Under the pieces are notes generated by a model. That model saw nothing but the letters and a program-made list of their open reading frames with translations, searched no databases and was not told where the DNA came from. Source: CAYXDO01 sp964463485 (GTDB lineage Bacteria > Myxococcota > Kuafuiibacteriia > Kuafuiibacteriales > Kuafuiibacteriaceae). From it: a DNA stretch of 64,000 bases. Shown here piece after piece: positions 26,099-34,604 of the stretch. The first letter of the stretch is position 1; every line of letters begins with the position of its first letter. Position numbers and translations under genes: made by a program. The stretch is from NCBI GenBank assembly GCA_964463485.1, contig CAYXDO010000001.1, positions 62,001-126,000 on the forward strand. The letters are read 5' to 3'.

Positions 26099-26820
26099 CG
26101 CTCGAGCACCAAGACGCCGGCTCCACGGCCCACCGCTTTCATCGTCAAGCGGTCATCCTTGGCGCAGTAATAAAAACGCTCCTCCCCGCGGCTCGTCTGG
26201 ACCGTGGCGATCCCGTTGCTGACCGAGATTGTCCCGGTCGTTGTGAGCTCGAAGGGAGTCTCGAGCTCACAATCGCATCCCGAGCTCCCGTCGTCCGCGC
26301 ACACGGCCGAGGCTTCGATGTTGGCTCGATCGGCGGCCGTGGTGATCACGAACTGAGTCGCGCCGCAGCCGATGGGGTTGCACGAGGGGCCGAGATTCAC
26401 CACGCTCTGCCCCCTGCCTTCGACCTCCAGGGTGAATCGTGCGCCTTCGACGGCGAGACTCCCGGTGCCGCCAGTCAACTCGGCGCTTCGAATGTCGACG
26501 TCGTTACACAGGTCGAGCACTACTTGTTCGATCGACGACTCGCCGCACCCTTCGAGGTATCGCCAGACGCCGCTGATGTCGCCTCCGCAGGCTTGGTCGG
26601 CGCCGAAACTCGGATCGCAAAGGCGAGGCTCGAACCCCGCGTCGGGGGTCTGGGCATCGCTGGACATTGCGTCGGGAACAGCCGCGTCGGAAGCCGCAGC
26701 ATCGCTTGCTTGGTTCTCTCCCGACGACTCGGCGCAGCTCGCGAGCGCCAACACGGCCGAGACCGAGAGTCGCGCTAGAAGGATCTTCATGTCTCGGATC
26801 TTCATGTCCCGGATCCTCAT
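26095..26820 (-). CDS. Secreted lipoprotein of unknown function
   Basis: A lipoprotein of about 241 residues. The signal peptide ends SVSAVLALASC, followed by a linker of repeated D/A/S/P and a Cys-rich compact domain (SCNPIGCGATQFV, SSGCDCELETPF). Three in-frame ATGs at 26820, 26805 and 26790 arise from a 15 bp tandem repeat; I list the first. The stop overlaps the GH31 start by 4 nt, so the two are co-expressed and the protein may assist the enzyme. No known family recognised. Confidence 0.7.
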   Translation of the reverse strand: MRIRDMKIRDMKILLARLSVSAVLALASCAESSGENQASDAAASDAAVPDAMSSDAQTPDAGFEPRLCDPSFGADQACGGDISGVWRYLEGCGESSIEQVVLDLCNDVDIRSAELTGGTGSLAVEGARFTLEVEGRGQSVVNLGPSCNPIGCGATQFVITTAADRANIEASAVCADDGSSGCDCELETPFELTTTGTISVSNGIATVQTSRGEERFYYCAKDDRLTMKAVGRGAGVLVLER

Positions 26821-26825
26821 GTTTC
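26781..26825 (-). repeat. 15 bp tandem repeat giving three in-frame start codons
   Basis: Three units (26781-26795, 26796-26810, 26811-26825) differ at a few bases. Each contains CAT, that is an ATG on the minus strand, in the same frame (M-R-I-R-D / M-K-I-R-D / M-K-I-L-L). Copy number changes would alter the length of the positively charged start of the signal peptide. Confidence 0.8.
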
Positions 26826-26833
26826 CCGTTGTA

Positions 26834-26898
26834 GCGGCCTTCGGGCCGCGAAGCCAACCTCCATCACCTCTCACCCGGCCGACTCGTCGTGCGACGAG
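26834..26898. promoter_or_regulatory. Two short inverted repeats in the divergent intergenic region
   Basis: Between the lipoprotein/GH31 operon and the kinase operon lie GCGGCC-TTCG-GGCCGC (26834-26849) and CTCGTCG-TG-CGACGAG (26883-26898). The first would be a very stable UUCG-loop hairpin in RNA; the second is an operator-like dyad. No good sigma-70 promoter was identified. Confidence 0.35.
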
Positions 26899-26941
26899 GC
26901 CTTGTCTCGCCCTTGACCCGCCCGTGTGATAGGGGCGGGGC

Positions 26942-28141
26942 GTGAGCGACCCCTCGAAGCCAGTCGGTTCCGAGGCCACCTTCAGCTTGGCCGCACAAAC
27001 GGGCGGCCGCGTGCCTTCCGCTGATGCACCAGCGGCCTCCGAAGCGCCGCCGGTACCAGGTCTCATCTTGAAGCGTGAGATCGGCCGCGGCGGAATGGGC
27101 GTAGTGTACGAAGCCGATGAGCTTGCTACCCACAAGAAGGTCGCGCTCAAGGTGTTGTACAACCCGAGCGGTGAGTTGCTCGAACGGTTCTTGCGAGAGG
27201 CTCAAATCCTCAAGTCGCTCGAGCACCCCGACATCGTGAGAGTGTACGATTTCGGTCGAGACCAACAGCGCGCTTGGTTTTCGATGGAGCTCCTCTCGGG
27301 CACCGAGCTCACCAATGTGATTCATGACCCGGACCTGAGTCTCGTGGACCGGCTGGTCATTCTGATTCGGTCGGCCCGGGCGCTCCAACACGCTCACGAA
27401 GCGAAGGTGATTCACAGGGACATCAAGCCCTCGAACATCTTCGTCACGTCGGAAGGCGGAGTGCGGGTCCTCGATTTCGGAGTGGCTAGACTTCCGACTT
27501 CGACCCTGACGGCCACGGGCTTCGTAGTAGGCACGCCCCGGTACATGGCTCCGGAACAGTCCCAGGGGGACAAGGCAGACGCGCGCGCCGACGTGTTCTC
27601 TCTCGGCATCGTAGCCTACGAGTTGCTGTCAGGAAGCCCGCCTTGGAACGTGAACGGGCTGGACGCGATGCAAACGATGGTAGCGATCGCGTCGGCACCA
27701 GCCGCGCCGCTCGCTCAATGTTGGCCGCACAACCGACTCCCTGTCGACGCCGCGATCCTCTCCCGCATTCACCGACTGATTCATCAGGCCCTCGAGATCG
27801 AGCCCACACGGAGAGTCGCGAGCGCGCTGGCTTTCGCCGAGGGTTTGGAGTCCCTCGTGGAGAGTCTGTCTCTCGCGCGCACACCGACCGCTTCTTCGGC
27901 ACCGGCCCCTTCGGCGCCAGCCGCGCCCTCTCCTTCAGACTGGTCGAAGCGCAGGGTCGATTGGGCGCGGGCCAGAGCGGCCCGCATGCAGGTCGAAGGG
28001 AGCGCTCCGACGCAACCCAAAGTCACGAGCGCCGAGCCAGAAGAATCCGACCCGAAGGACGGGTCCAAGCTCATCCTGGTCGGAGCGCTCGTCCTGCTCG
28101 TCATCGGCGCGCTCGTCGCCCTCAGATTCGGGTTGGGCTGA
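26942..28141 (+). CDS. Membrane-anchored serine/threonine protein kinase
   Basis: A 399-residue Hanks-type kinase from a GTG at 26942. The kinase domain spans about 40-300: IGRGGMGVVYEADE, VALKVLYN, HRDIKPSNIFV, VLDFGVARL and MAPEQ are all intact. A P/A/S-rich linker follows and a single C-terminal transmembrane segment (about 377-396, VGALVLLVIGALVALRF) ends the protein with only a few residues outside, so there is no large periplasmic sensor. The next gene, a cyclase-like sensor, starts 1 nt after its stop. The kinase could pass signals from the envelope proteins of this operon. Confidence 0.92.
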   Translation: MSDPSKPVGSEATFSLAAQTGGRVPSADAPAASEAPPVPGLILKREIGRGGMGVVYEADELATHKKVALKVLYNPSGELLERFLREAQILKSLEHPDIVRVYDFGRDQQRAWFSMELLSGTELTNVIHDPDLSLVDRLVILIRSARALQHAHEAKVIHRDIKPSNIFVTSEGGVRVLDFGVARLPTSTLTATGFVVGTPRYMAPEQSQGDKADARADVFSLGIVAYELLSGSPPWNVNGLDAMQTMVAIASAPAAPLAQCWPHNRLPVDAAILSRIHRLIHQALEIEPTRRVASALAFAEGLESLVESLSLARTPTASSAPAPSAPAAPSPSDWSKRRVDWARARAARMQVEGSAPTQPKVTSAEPEESDPKDGSKLILVGALVLLVIGALVALRFGLG

Positions 28142-28142
28142 C

Positions 28143-29840
28143 ATGAGGTTCCTCTACCGAGCCGTCCTGAGCCACGCTCTCGTGGCCGCACCGCCAGCCG
28201 CTGCGCTCGGCTACCTCGTCGTCGACGTGAATCGCTCCGCGCTCGTCTCCGAAGTGCAAGGCGTTCACTTGGCTGTCGCCCAAGCGCTCGAGCGTCAGAT
28301 CTCCGCTCGCGTCGAGGCCACCGCTCGCACGATCGCCGAGGCCGAGAGAATCCTCGACACCACCGAAGTCCCGATCGAGTCCAGGCAACTGACGCTCAAA
28401 GCGCTCGTCGCCGAAGGCACGGCCGAGTGTGTCACCCTCTACCGGCCCGACGGTACTCCGGACACACGCATCGGAAATTGTCGCAATCATCCTGAGGCTA
28501 TTTCGGACGTGGTCCAAAGTGAGCTTGCCTCCGGCGCATTCGCCGTCACCGACGCTCGTTTCGAAGCCGCGGGCGGCTCCGTGGAAGTCATCGTCGCCTG
28601 GCGCAGAGATGCCGAAGTCCTCGGTTTCATCTCCGCACCCCTCCCCCTCTCCCGCCTCGCCGACGAGCTGGGCCGACTGGCCGAGCGACACCTCGGAACA
28701 TCCGGCGAGATCGACGTCGTCGACGGCAGCGGCCGCTATGTCCTGTCGAGCCGTCCGCGCCAGCTCGGGACCAAAGCCCCGAGTGAGAGCCCATTCGGAC
28801 TCATCAGCGGGCAAGTGAGGCAGGGCGCCGCGGCCATCGACATCGGAGGCGCGGTGTCGTTCGATGGCGAAGGCGGAAAGCGGCTCGGCGTCATGGTCAG
28901 CGCCCCCAAGCTCAAATGGCTCATCGGCGCGTCTCGCCCAGAGTCCCTGGCGTTCGCGAGCCTCGCCGAAGTGAAACGAAGAACAGCCGCGCTCGCGGTC
29001 TTCGCCGCGCTCCTCGGCGCCTTCCTCGCCGTGATCCTCGCTCGCGGAGTCGTCGCACCCATCGAAGCCATCACGGCCGCGGTGAGACGAGTCGCTCGAG
29101 GTGGCTTCAGAGACAAAATCGCGGTCCCCAAAGACCCGGACCTCGCGAAGCTCGCTTCGTCGTTCAACGAGATGACCACCGAGCTCGATCATCAGCGAAA
29201 GGAAGCTCAAGAAAAAACTCAGCTGCGTCTGAAGCTGGCTCGCTACCTTCCGCCGGATGCGCTGCACCAGATCCTGTCCTCGGAGATGGCCGCCCGAGTC
29301 GAGAGTAGGGAGTCTGATCTTTCGGTCGTGTACGCCGATCTCATCCGAGTCGGTCAGTCCTCCGCGGCCCCGCGCCCCGAGGAACTCGTGCAGGTCTTGA
29401 GTCAATTCTTCACTGCCGCCGTCGCATCGATTCAGCGACACGGCGGCCGCGTGGATCCCTTTTCCGGCGACGCCCTCATCGCCGTGTTCGACAAAGCCGA
29501 GGTTCCGGACCACCTCGAGGCCGCAACTCGGGCTGCCATCGACGTCGTGGTCGACGGCTCCACGGTCTCCGAGCGCCTCGCCGGACGAACGAGCTCCCGA
29601 TATGCGAGCTCCGCGGGCGTGGCCACCGGTCGAGGCCGAATGAGCACCACGGAGAACGGGGACGTCTCCGTCTCCGGGCCCCTCGTCGAGGAAGCGCTCT
29701 CACTCCAGCGTGAGTCCAAACCTGGCACCGTTCTGCTCGCTTCGCAGGCGGCGATCACTCTGTCGCCCCAGAGTGAGCTCTCACCGAACGTTCGACGCGA
29801 GCGGCTGTCCGACGGCCGCTTGGAGATTTCAACCGCATGA
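28143..29840 (+). CDS. Membrane sensor with HAMP and divergent class III cyclase-like domain
   Basis: A 565-residue protein. A first membrane segment (about 7-28), an extracytoplasmic sensor region of about 250 residues, a second segment (about 282-303, LAVFAALLGAFLAVILARGV), a HAMP domain and a C-terminal class III nucleotide cyclase fold. The two metal-binding aspartates are recognisable (SVVYADLIRVG and FSGDALIAVF). The region after them (GDVSVSGPLVEEALSLQ) departs from the usual VN-AARL pattern, so catalysis is uncertain. It directly follows the kinase gene and precedes the OmpA-FecR gene by 34 nt. Confidence 0.82.
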   Translation: MRFLYRAVLSHALVAAPPAAALGYLVVDVNRSALVSEVQGVHLAVAQALERQISARVEATARTIAEAERILDTTEVPIESRQLTLKALVAEGTAECVTLYRPDGTPDTRIGNCRNHPEAISDVVQSELASGAFAVTDARFEAAGGSVEVIVAWRRDAEVLGFISAPLPLSRLADELGRLAERHLGTSGEIDVVDGSGRYVLSSRPRQLGTKAPSESPFGLISGQVRQGAAAIDIGGAVSFDGEGGKRLGVMVSAPKLKWLIGASRPESLAFASLAEVKRRTAALAVFAALLGAFLAVILARGVVAPIEAITAAVRRVARGGFRDKIAVPKDPDLAKLASSFNEMTTELDHQRKEAQEKTQLRLKLARYLPPDALHQILSSEMAARVESRESDLSVVYADLIRVGQSSAAPRPEELVQVLSQFFTAAVASIQRHGGRVDPFSGDALIAVFDKAEVPDHLEAATRAAIDVVVDGSTVSERLAGRTSSRYASSAGVATGRGRMSTTENGDVSVSGPLVEEALSLQRESKPGTVLLASQAAITLSPQSELSPNVRRERLSDGRLEISTA

Positions 29841-29874
29841 ATAAAATCGAGCTCGTTGCGAGGACCGGCAGCAA

Positions 29875-32088
29875 ATGACGCCCATCGCCCTCCTGACTCT
29901 CTCCTTGATTTCCGCCGACCCGAAGGGCCTACGGCTCGACGACGGCGTGGTTCGCTTCGAGGTCGGGTCCGATTCCTTGGACGCCGAGTCTCTGGCCATC
30001 TTGAAGAGAACCGCCGACGTGCTGAGAAAGCACCCCTCCGACGACGTCTGGCTGATCGGACACACGGACTCGTCGGGCAGTCAGGAGCTCAATCGCTCGC
30101 TGTCTACCCGGCGCGCTGATTTCGTCAAAATGGAGTTGGTGAAGCTCGGTATCGACGGCGACCGAATCCGCACCCAAGGCGTCGGCTCGGACCAGCCCGT
30201 AAACGACGAACCTGGAAGCTCCGCGCTCAACCGACGCGTGGAGATTTGGATCGGGTCTCCCGATCCGGTGGCGTGGATCTCCTGGATTCAGGAAATCGTC
30301 GAAGCCAGCCCGCCCGCTGGGCAGCGATGGGAGCCGGCGAAGCTCGAGATGGCGTTGCGACGGCTCTTCCGGGTCCGAACTCATGAACGCTCCGCGAGCG
30401 AGGTCCGGTTCGACTCGGCGAACCGCCTCTACGTGGGTCCCAAGGCGCTCGTGGTGATCTATGGCGAGTCGGCCAAGGCTCAGCAGGCCCCGAAGACGCG
30501 GGCGGTCGACGTGAAGATCGAAACCGGGAGCCTCTTCGCCAAACTGGCCGAGCGGGAGGGTGCGACAAAACTAAAAGTCGAGTCCCATGGGTCGAAGATC
30601 AAGCTCAGCTCGCGAAAGACGAGGGTCGAGTACGACACCGCCAAAAAGGCCAGCACTCTGTCCGTCTACGATGGTCGAGCCGAGGTGGAGGCTGTTGGCT
30701 CCACCGTGAAGGTCGACCAAGGGTTCGGCACCAGAGTCAAGGACGGTAACCCACCAGAGCCCGCGACCAGGTTGGCGGACCCGCCGTCGTTCACTTTCGA
30801 AGGCGGCTTCGTCAGCTTCGACGACGCTCGAACCCCGGTAACTTGGCGCCCAAACGGCCCCGAGACGCTCGTGGAGGTCGCGCAGGGCTCCGACCCAGCA
30901 TTCGATCGACCCATTCGCGAGGAGAGGAGCTCGCTCGCAAGTTGGGTTCCGGACCTGGCGGTAGGTTATTATCAGCTGCGACTGACGTCCATCGACGACC
31001 GCGGCATCGTCGGCAACCCAGGCCCACCCGTCGCGCTCGTCGTGAGCCCGGCGCCGACCGCCGAAGGAACGCGCCTCGCGCTGTCCCAAGGGGCCGAGAA
31101 GCCAACCGGCGCTCGACAGCTCGCACGCGCCGCGGTGATCGATCCACTCGAGGTGCCGAGCCTGAGCTCGACATGGACCACGATCGACGGCATCCCACTT
31201 CCGCGAGTCACCGCGTCCACCATCGCACGACTGAGTTTCAGCGCTTCGAGCCGGCCCGTGGCCGTGGTGGACGTGCCCATCGAGCTCTCGGGCTACCTCG
31301 GTCGTATTCATGCTTCCGGGCCGATCGTACGAGATGGGCTCTCGAAGACCGAAGTGACGCTCGAGCTGACGCGCGCTGGCGCACCGGCAGACTCCGAGAC
31401 GACGGTTTCCTACGAGGCGCGAGTCGGCGAGCGCGGGGTCGAGACCGAAGCCAAGCTCGCACCTGTCGAGTGTCTCGCTACTCTCCCGACCGCCCGGGGA
31501 ACGGGAGGACGCTACTCTCTCGTCCTCGAAGCTTCGGTCGGCGCGGGACCCTCTCGCGCCCTCTTCGTCTGCGATCGGGCAACAGGAGTGGGTGCGACCT
31601 TTGCTCTGCCCGACGTTCCGGCCGCTCCGACTCGAACCTTCGTCGAGCTCGCCGCTGGTTCCGAGCTGAGTGGTCCGCGCCTGGCCATCTCCGTTCGGGG
31701 AGGCTGGACTCTGCCCATGGGCTTCCTGAGTTGGTGGGTGGGGCCAGAGGTCGGCTTGGTGCCTTCGTCCGTGAGCCCCACGCAGAACGAGCGGAACACC
31801 GCCATGGTCCCCATCATGGGGCGACTCGGCGCTTCGATCGGTCCAGGCAACGTCCGCGTGCTCGTAGCTGCCGCGGGCGGGCTCGGCGTCTTGGCCAACT
31901 CGACAACCCTCGGAGGAACGGACGTCAGACCGACCTACCGGCTCAGCGCGGGCCTCGACGCCAAGCTCGGCAACGACTTCGCCGCCCTCCTCGAAGCCGC
32001 CTACTCCCCTTCCGTCCGCGTCGGCCTCGTCGAAGCAAGCGGTGGATCTGGAATCTCGCTAGGACTCCGCGCTGTCTTTGGAGAATGA
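29875..32088 (+). CDS. OmpA-like / FecR-like multidomain envelope protein
   Basis: A 737-residue protein. After a short signal-like start, residues about 20-125 are an OmpA C-terminal-type peptidoglycan-binding domain (RFEVGSDSLDAESLAILKR, LIGHTDSSGSQELNRSLSTR, VNDEPGSSALNRRVEIWI). Residues about 165-295 look FecR-like (LYVGPKALVVIYG, VDVKIETGSLFAKL, YDGRAEVEAVG, VKVDQGFGTRV). Ig-like segments follow, and the last ~130 residues have alternating strands resembling an outer membrane barrel (GGWTLPMGFLSWWVG to GLRAVFGE). OmpA domains usually come last; here it is first. It is the third gene of the kinase-cyclase operon. Confidence 0.78.
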   Translation: MTPIALLTLSLISADPKGLRLDDGVVRFEVGSDSLDAESLAILKRTADVLRKHPSDDVWLIGHTDSSGSQELNRSLSTRRADFVKMELVKLGIDGDRIRTQGVGSDQPVNDEPGSSALNRRVEIWIGSPDPVAWISWIQEIVEASPPAGQRWEPAKLEMALRRLFRVRTHERSASEVRFDSANRLYVGPKALVVIYGESAKAQQAPKTRAVDVKIETGSLFAKLAEREGATKLKVESHGSKIKLSSRKTRVEYDTAKKASTLSVYDGRAEVEAVGSTVKVDQGFGTRVKDGNPPEPATRLADPPSFTFEGGFVSFDDARTPVTWRPNGPETLVEVAQGSDPAFDRPIREERSSLASWVPDLAVGYYQLRLTSIDDRGIVGNPGPPVALVVSPAPTAEGTRLALSQGAEKPTGARQLARAAVIDPLEVPSLSSTWTTIDGIPLPRVTASTIARLSFSASSRPVAVVDVPIELSGYLGRIHASGPIVRDGLSKTEVTLELTRAGAPADSETTVSYEARVGERGVETEAKLAPVECLATLPTARGTGGRYSLVLEASVGAGPSRALFVCDRATGVGATFALPDVPAAPTRTFVELAAGSELSGPRLAISVRGGWTLPMGFLSWWVGPEVGLVPSSVSPTQNERNTAMVPIMGRLGASIGPGNVRVLVAAAGGLGVLANSTTLGGTDVRPTYRLSAGLDAKLGNDFAALLEAAYSPSVRVGLVEASGGSGISLGLRAVFGE

Positions 32089-32184
32089 TCGGACGGAGAG
32101 GCGGGGTATGACTCGCATGACTCGCAGCCGTGGCCGGGTCTGGTCAGGGATGGATGGGCTCAACTCGTGCTGCTCGTACGAGTG

Positions 32185-32217
32185 GAGTACGAGCGGAGTA
32201 CGAGCGGAGTACGAGCG
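32185..32217. repeat. 11 bp tandem repeat (3 copies) between convergent genes
   Basis: GAGTACGAGCG is repeated three times in perfect tandem at 32185-32217 with degenerate partial copies on both sides. It lies in the 154 bp between the ends of the OmpA-FecR gene and the DUF1521 gene and is not coding. No terminator-like hairpin with a T-run was seen beside it. Confidence 0.85.
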
Positions 32218-32242
32218 GAGTGAGTGTGCAGCTCTCGTCGGT

Positions 32243-33358
32243 TCAGGCCACGATGAGTCTGGAAAGCATTCCTTGGTTGGCCAAGGCCATGAGCGCGTAC
32301 TGACCGAGCATCGCGTCTCCGAGGCCGCCGAGCCCATTCGAAGCTCCGCCCCATCCCCCGAACGCCGAGGGCAGTCCGCCGAATGGGATGCCTGCGCCGA
32401 AGCCACCGTTCGTGAACCGGCTCCACAAGTGGTCCGCGTGCAACAACTCACCTACGCCCTTGGCGTAAGCCGGATTGCCGGTGAGTCCGGCCGTGTCCGC
32501 GAGCTCTCCGCGCACCTGATTGCCCCACGCCGGGCTGCCGAGCGGAGCACGAAGGTTCGGGTCGACCCAGTACTTGTTGTCGCCGCTGACGACCTGGTCG
32601 TATCGGTTGTTCTTGCTGTCCCACACCGTTCCGTCGATGCGACCTTCGACCTGGCCGTTTCGCTCGCGGAACCAATGGACGTTGTTCTGATCGCCGCCGA
32701 GGCGGAAAGTGTCCCGGCCCGGATTTTCGGCGAGGTGCTGGGCACGCCACTCGTAGCCGTCGTGCGTGATCGGTCCCGTCTTCGGCGACCCGGCGATGTC
32801 GCTGACATTCACTCGGTCGGCGCCATTGGTGATGGTCAGGCCCGTGGTGACCGACTGACCCTGCTCGGACGAGGTCTTCGCGGCGATACGCGTTCCGTCC
32901 GGAAGCACAAAGTCGCTGCTCTTGGTGAAGTCCCAGCGCGTCCCGTCCTTCTCCGTCACGTGCGGGTCACCCCAGACGCGCGTGTTCGGAGTGTCGCCAG
33001 GCTTCTGCCCGGGCGCGTACACGCTCCAGTTCGTCCCGCCTTCGGGCACGACCGTGTACCCACCAGCCGTCTTCACCGCGTTGGCCGGCCAACCCTCGCC
33101 CGGATTCGTCTGAAGCCCGCGGCCGGCCGGGGCGCCCGAAAAACCAACCTGGGGGCTCGGAACACAGCCGCACATCGGCGACTGCGATCGACCCAAAAGC
33201 TGCGCGAGACCGGCCCCGGAACACTGGCCGAAGCCGCCCGCATCCAGCATTTGGAGCGCCTGCATGGCGACGGCCGGATTTTGTTGGAGATGCGAAACCA
33301 ACGCGTGCTGCAGCTGGAGCGCGGCGAAAGGATTGGAAGACTGTACGTTATACCACAT
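32243..33358 (-). CDS. DUF1521 (metal-inducible autocleavage-type) protein
   Basis: A 371-residue protein with a strong AAGGAG 9 nt before the ATG at 33358. The N-terminal ~125 residues are Gln/Ala-rich with a few Cys. Residues about 127-250 match DUF1521: RVWGDPHVTEKDGTRWDF, then FVLPDGTRIAAKTS and TGLTITNGADRVNVSDI. The motif Gly130-Asp131-Pro132-His133 is the site where related rhizobial NopE-type effectors cleave themselves after metal binding. The C-terminal ~60 residues are Gly-rich. There is no signal peptide, so a specialised export route or leaderless secretion would be needed. It stands alone, with an AT-rich promoter region of its own. Confidence 0.82.
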   Translation of the reverse strand: MWYNVQSSNPFAALQLQHALVSHLQQNPAVAMQALQMLDAGGFGQCSGAGLAQLLGRSQSPMCGCVPSPQVGFSGAPAGRGLQTNPGEGWPANAVKTAGGYTVVPEGGTNWSVYAPGQKPGDTPNTRVWGDPHVTEKDGTRWDFTKSSDFVLPDGTRIAAKTSSEQGQSVTTGLTITNGADRVNVSDIAGSPKTGPITHDGYEWRAQHLAENPGRDTFRLGGDQNNVHWFRERNGQVEGRIDGTVWDSKNNRYDQVVSGDNKYWVDPNLRAPLGSPAWGNQVRGELADTAGLTGNPAYAKGVGELLHADHLWSRFTNGGFGAGIPFGGLPSAFGGWGGASNGLGGLGDAMLGQYALMALANQGMLSRLIVA

Positions 33359-33503
33359 TGTGCTACTCCTTCACGGTGGGGCCGAAAACGGACTCGATCT
33401 TGATCTTCGGAGCGACCCCCCGAAAGTTGCGAAAATCTGAAGAAAATCATAGATGTATGCTATAGTGTGGCCTCTGTCGACATTCGCCTACCTTTGCGCT
33501 GGA
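33359..33503 (-). promoter_or_regulatory. AT-rich promoter region of the DUF1521 gene
   Basis: The 145 bp between lpxK's end and the DUF1521 start include the most AT-rich stretch seen nearby (about 33425-33475). On the minus strand TATGAT is a plausible -10 element, but no matching -35 is evident. It also holds the Shine-Dalgarno AAGGAG next to the start. Confidence 0.35.
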
Positions 33504-34604
33504 TCAAATTTTCACTTCGACGGATTCATGACGCGGTCCTGGGAGGAGGTTCAAGATCAGGCGCTCGACTCGGTCGAGCCCAAAAGTCCATCTCAGCGCG
33601 ATCGACAACACCAAGACGGACGACTCGAGACCATGCGAGGCCTCTGAAACCGAGACTTTCATCCGGTCCTTTTCGGTGATCACCACTTTGGCACCTTGGG
33701 CCCGAGCGAGGCGGGCGGAGGCCCAAAGCTCGGCGTCCACGGGCGAGTGATCCTCGAGGAACCGAGTCGCGACGATCTCTGCTCCGAGCGAACGCACGGT
33801 GTTCAAGAATCGCGTGGGTCGGCCAATAGCGGCAAATACGAGCACGCGAGCGTTCTCGAGGTCGGACGGCATGAGATCTCGACCAGCGAGGTCCGTGAGC
33901 GTCGCTGGAGCGAAGCTCATTTCAGCGATGGGTTCGGGCAGAGGCCAGTGCTTGGGCTGGTCCGAGGACACGACGCGGATCAGTGCCTGGGCTCGCCTAA
34001 TGGCTCGTCTGGGCTCGCGGAGAGTTCCGGCAGGGATGAGTTTTCCATTCCCGAGGGGCCGATGGTGGTCGAGCAGCAACAGGTCGAGGTCTCGAAAAAT
34101 TCGTCGGTGTGAAAATCCGTCATCGAGAAGAATCACCTCGGCGTCCAACTCGTCGATGGCGACCCGAGCGGCTCGCACCCGATCCGGAAACACGACGACC
34201 CGGGCGCGGCTTTTGGTCGCAATCAATATCGGCTCGTCCCCGGCGACGCTCGCTTCGACGACGGGTCCCTGGCCCCGAGACACGATCACGGGTCGAGGAG
34301 ATCTCATGAGCGCGCCGTAGCCACGCGAGACGACGGCGACGCGAACGCCCAATTCCGAGAGGCGGTTGGCCAGACAGATCACGAGGGGCGTCTTGCCGTT
34401 GGCGCCCACGGTGAGATTGCCGACGCTGACCACGGGTCGCTCGAGGCGAACGGGCCGTAAGAAACCCACGCGATACGCGAGCGTCCGCGCACCCACTCCG
34501 CTCGCGAAGAGCCAAGAGAGCGGAAGTAAATAGGCGGGCGATTGGCCGGAGTCGAGGCGTTGACGAAAGCGCTCGAGCGCGATGGGTTGGCTTCGTTCGG
34601 TCAA
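33504..34604 (-). CDS. lpxK: Tetraacyldisaccharide 4'-kinase
   Basis: LpxK phosphorylates the lipid A precursor at the inner membrane. The 366-residue product has an N-terminal hydrophobic element (LLPLSWLFASGVGARTLAYR), the P-loop VSVGNLTVGANGKTPLV (residues about 59-75), VVSRGYG, and DDGFSHRRIFRDLDLLLLD containing the catalytic DDGFQ-type motif with Ser in place of Gln. The start overlaps the upstream glycosyltransferase gene by 4 nt. Together with the heptose genes this marks the window as coming from an LPS-making bacterium. Confidence 0.94.
   Translation of the reverse strand: MTERSQPIALERFRQRLDSGQSPAYLLPLSWLFASGVGARTLAYRVGFLRPVRLERPVVSVGNLTVGANGKTPLVICLANRLSELGVRVAVVSRGYGALMRSPRPVIVSRGQGPVVEASVAGDEPILIATKSRARVVVFPDRVRAARVAIDELDAEVILLDDGFSHRRIFRDLDLLLLDHHRPLGNGKLIPAGTLREPRRAIRRAQALIRVVSSDQPKHWPLPEPIAEMSFAPATLTDLAGRDLMPSDLENARVLVFAAIGRPTRFLNTVRSLGAEIVATRFLEDHSPVDAELWASARLARAQGAKVVITEKDRMKVSVSEASHGLESSVLVLSIALRWTFGLDRVERLILNLLPGPRHESVEVKI

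Noticed and set aside
24344..26170. A very long open frame on the plus strand opposite the GH31 gene
   Set aside because: It mirrors the codon structure of the GH31 gene in high-GC DNA. The minus-strand protein has clear catalytic motifs, while the plus-strand translation has no family resemblance.
32160..32242. 11 bp repeats as a CRISPR-like array or transposon end
   Set aside because: There are no spacers, the units are in perfect tandem, and no transposase or cas gene is near.
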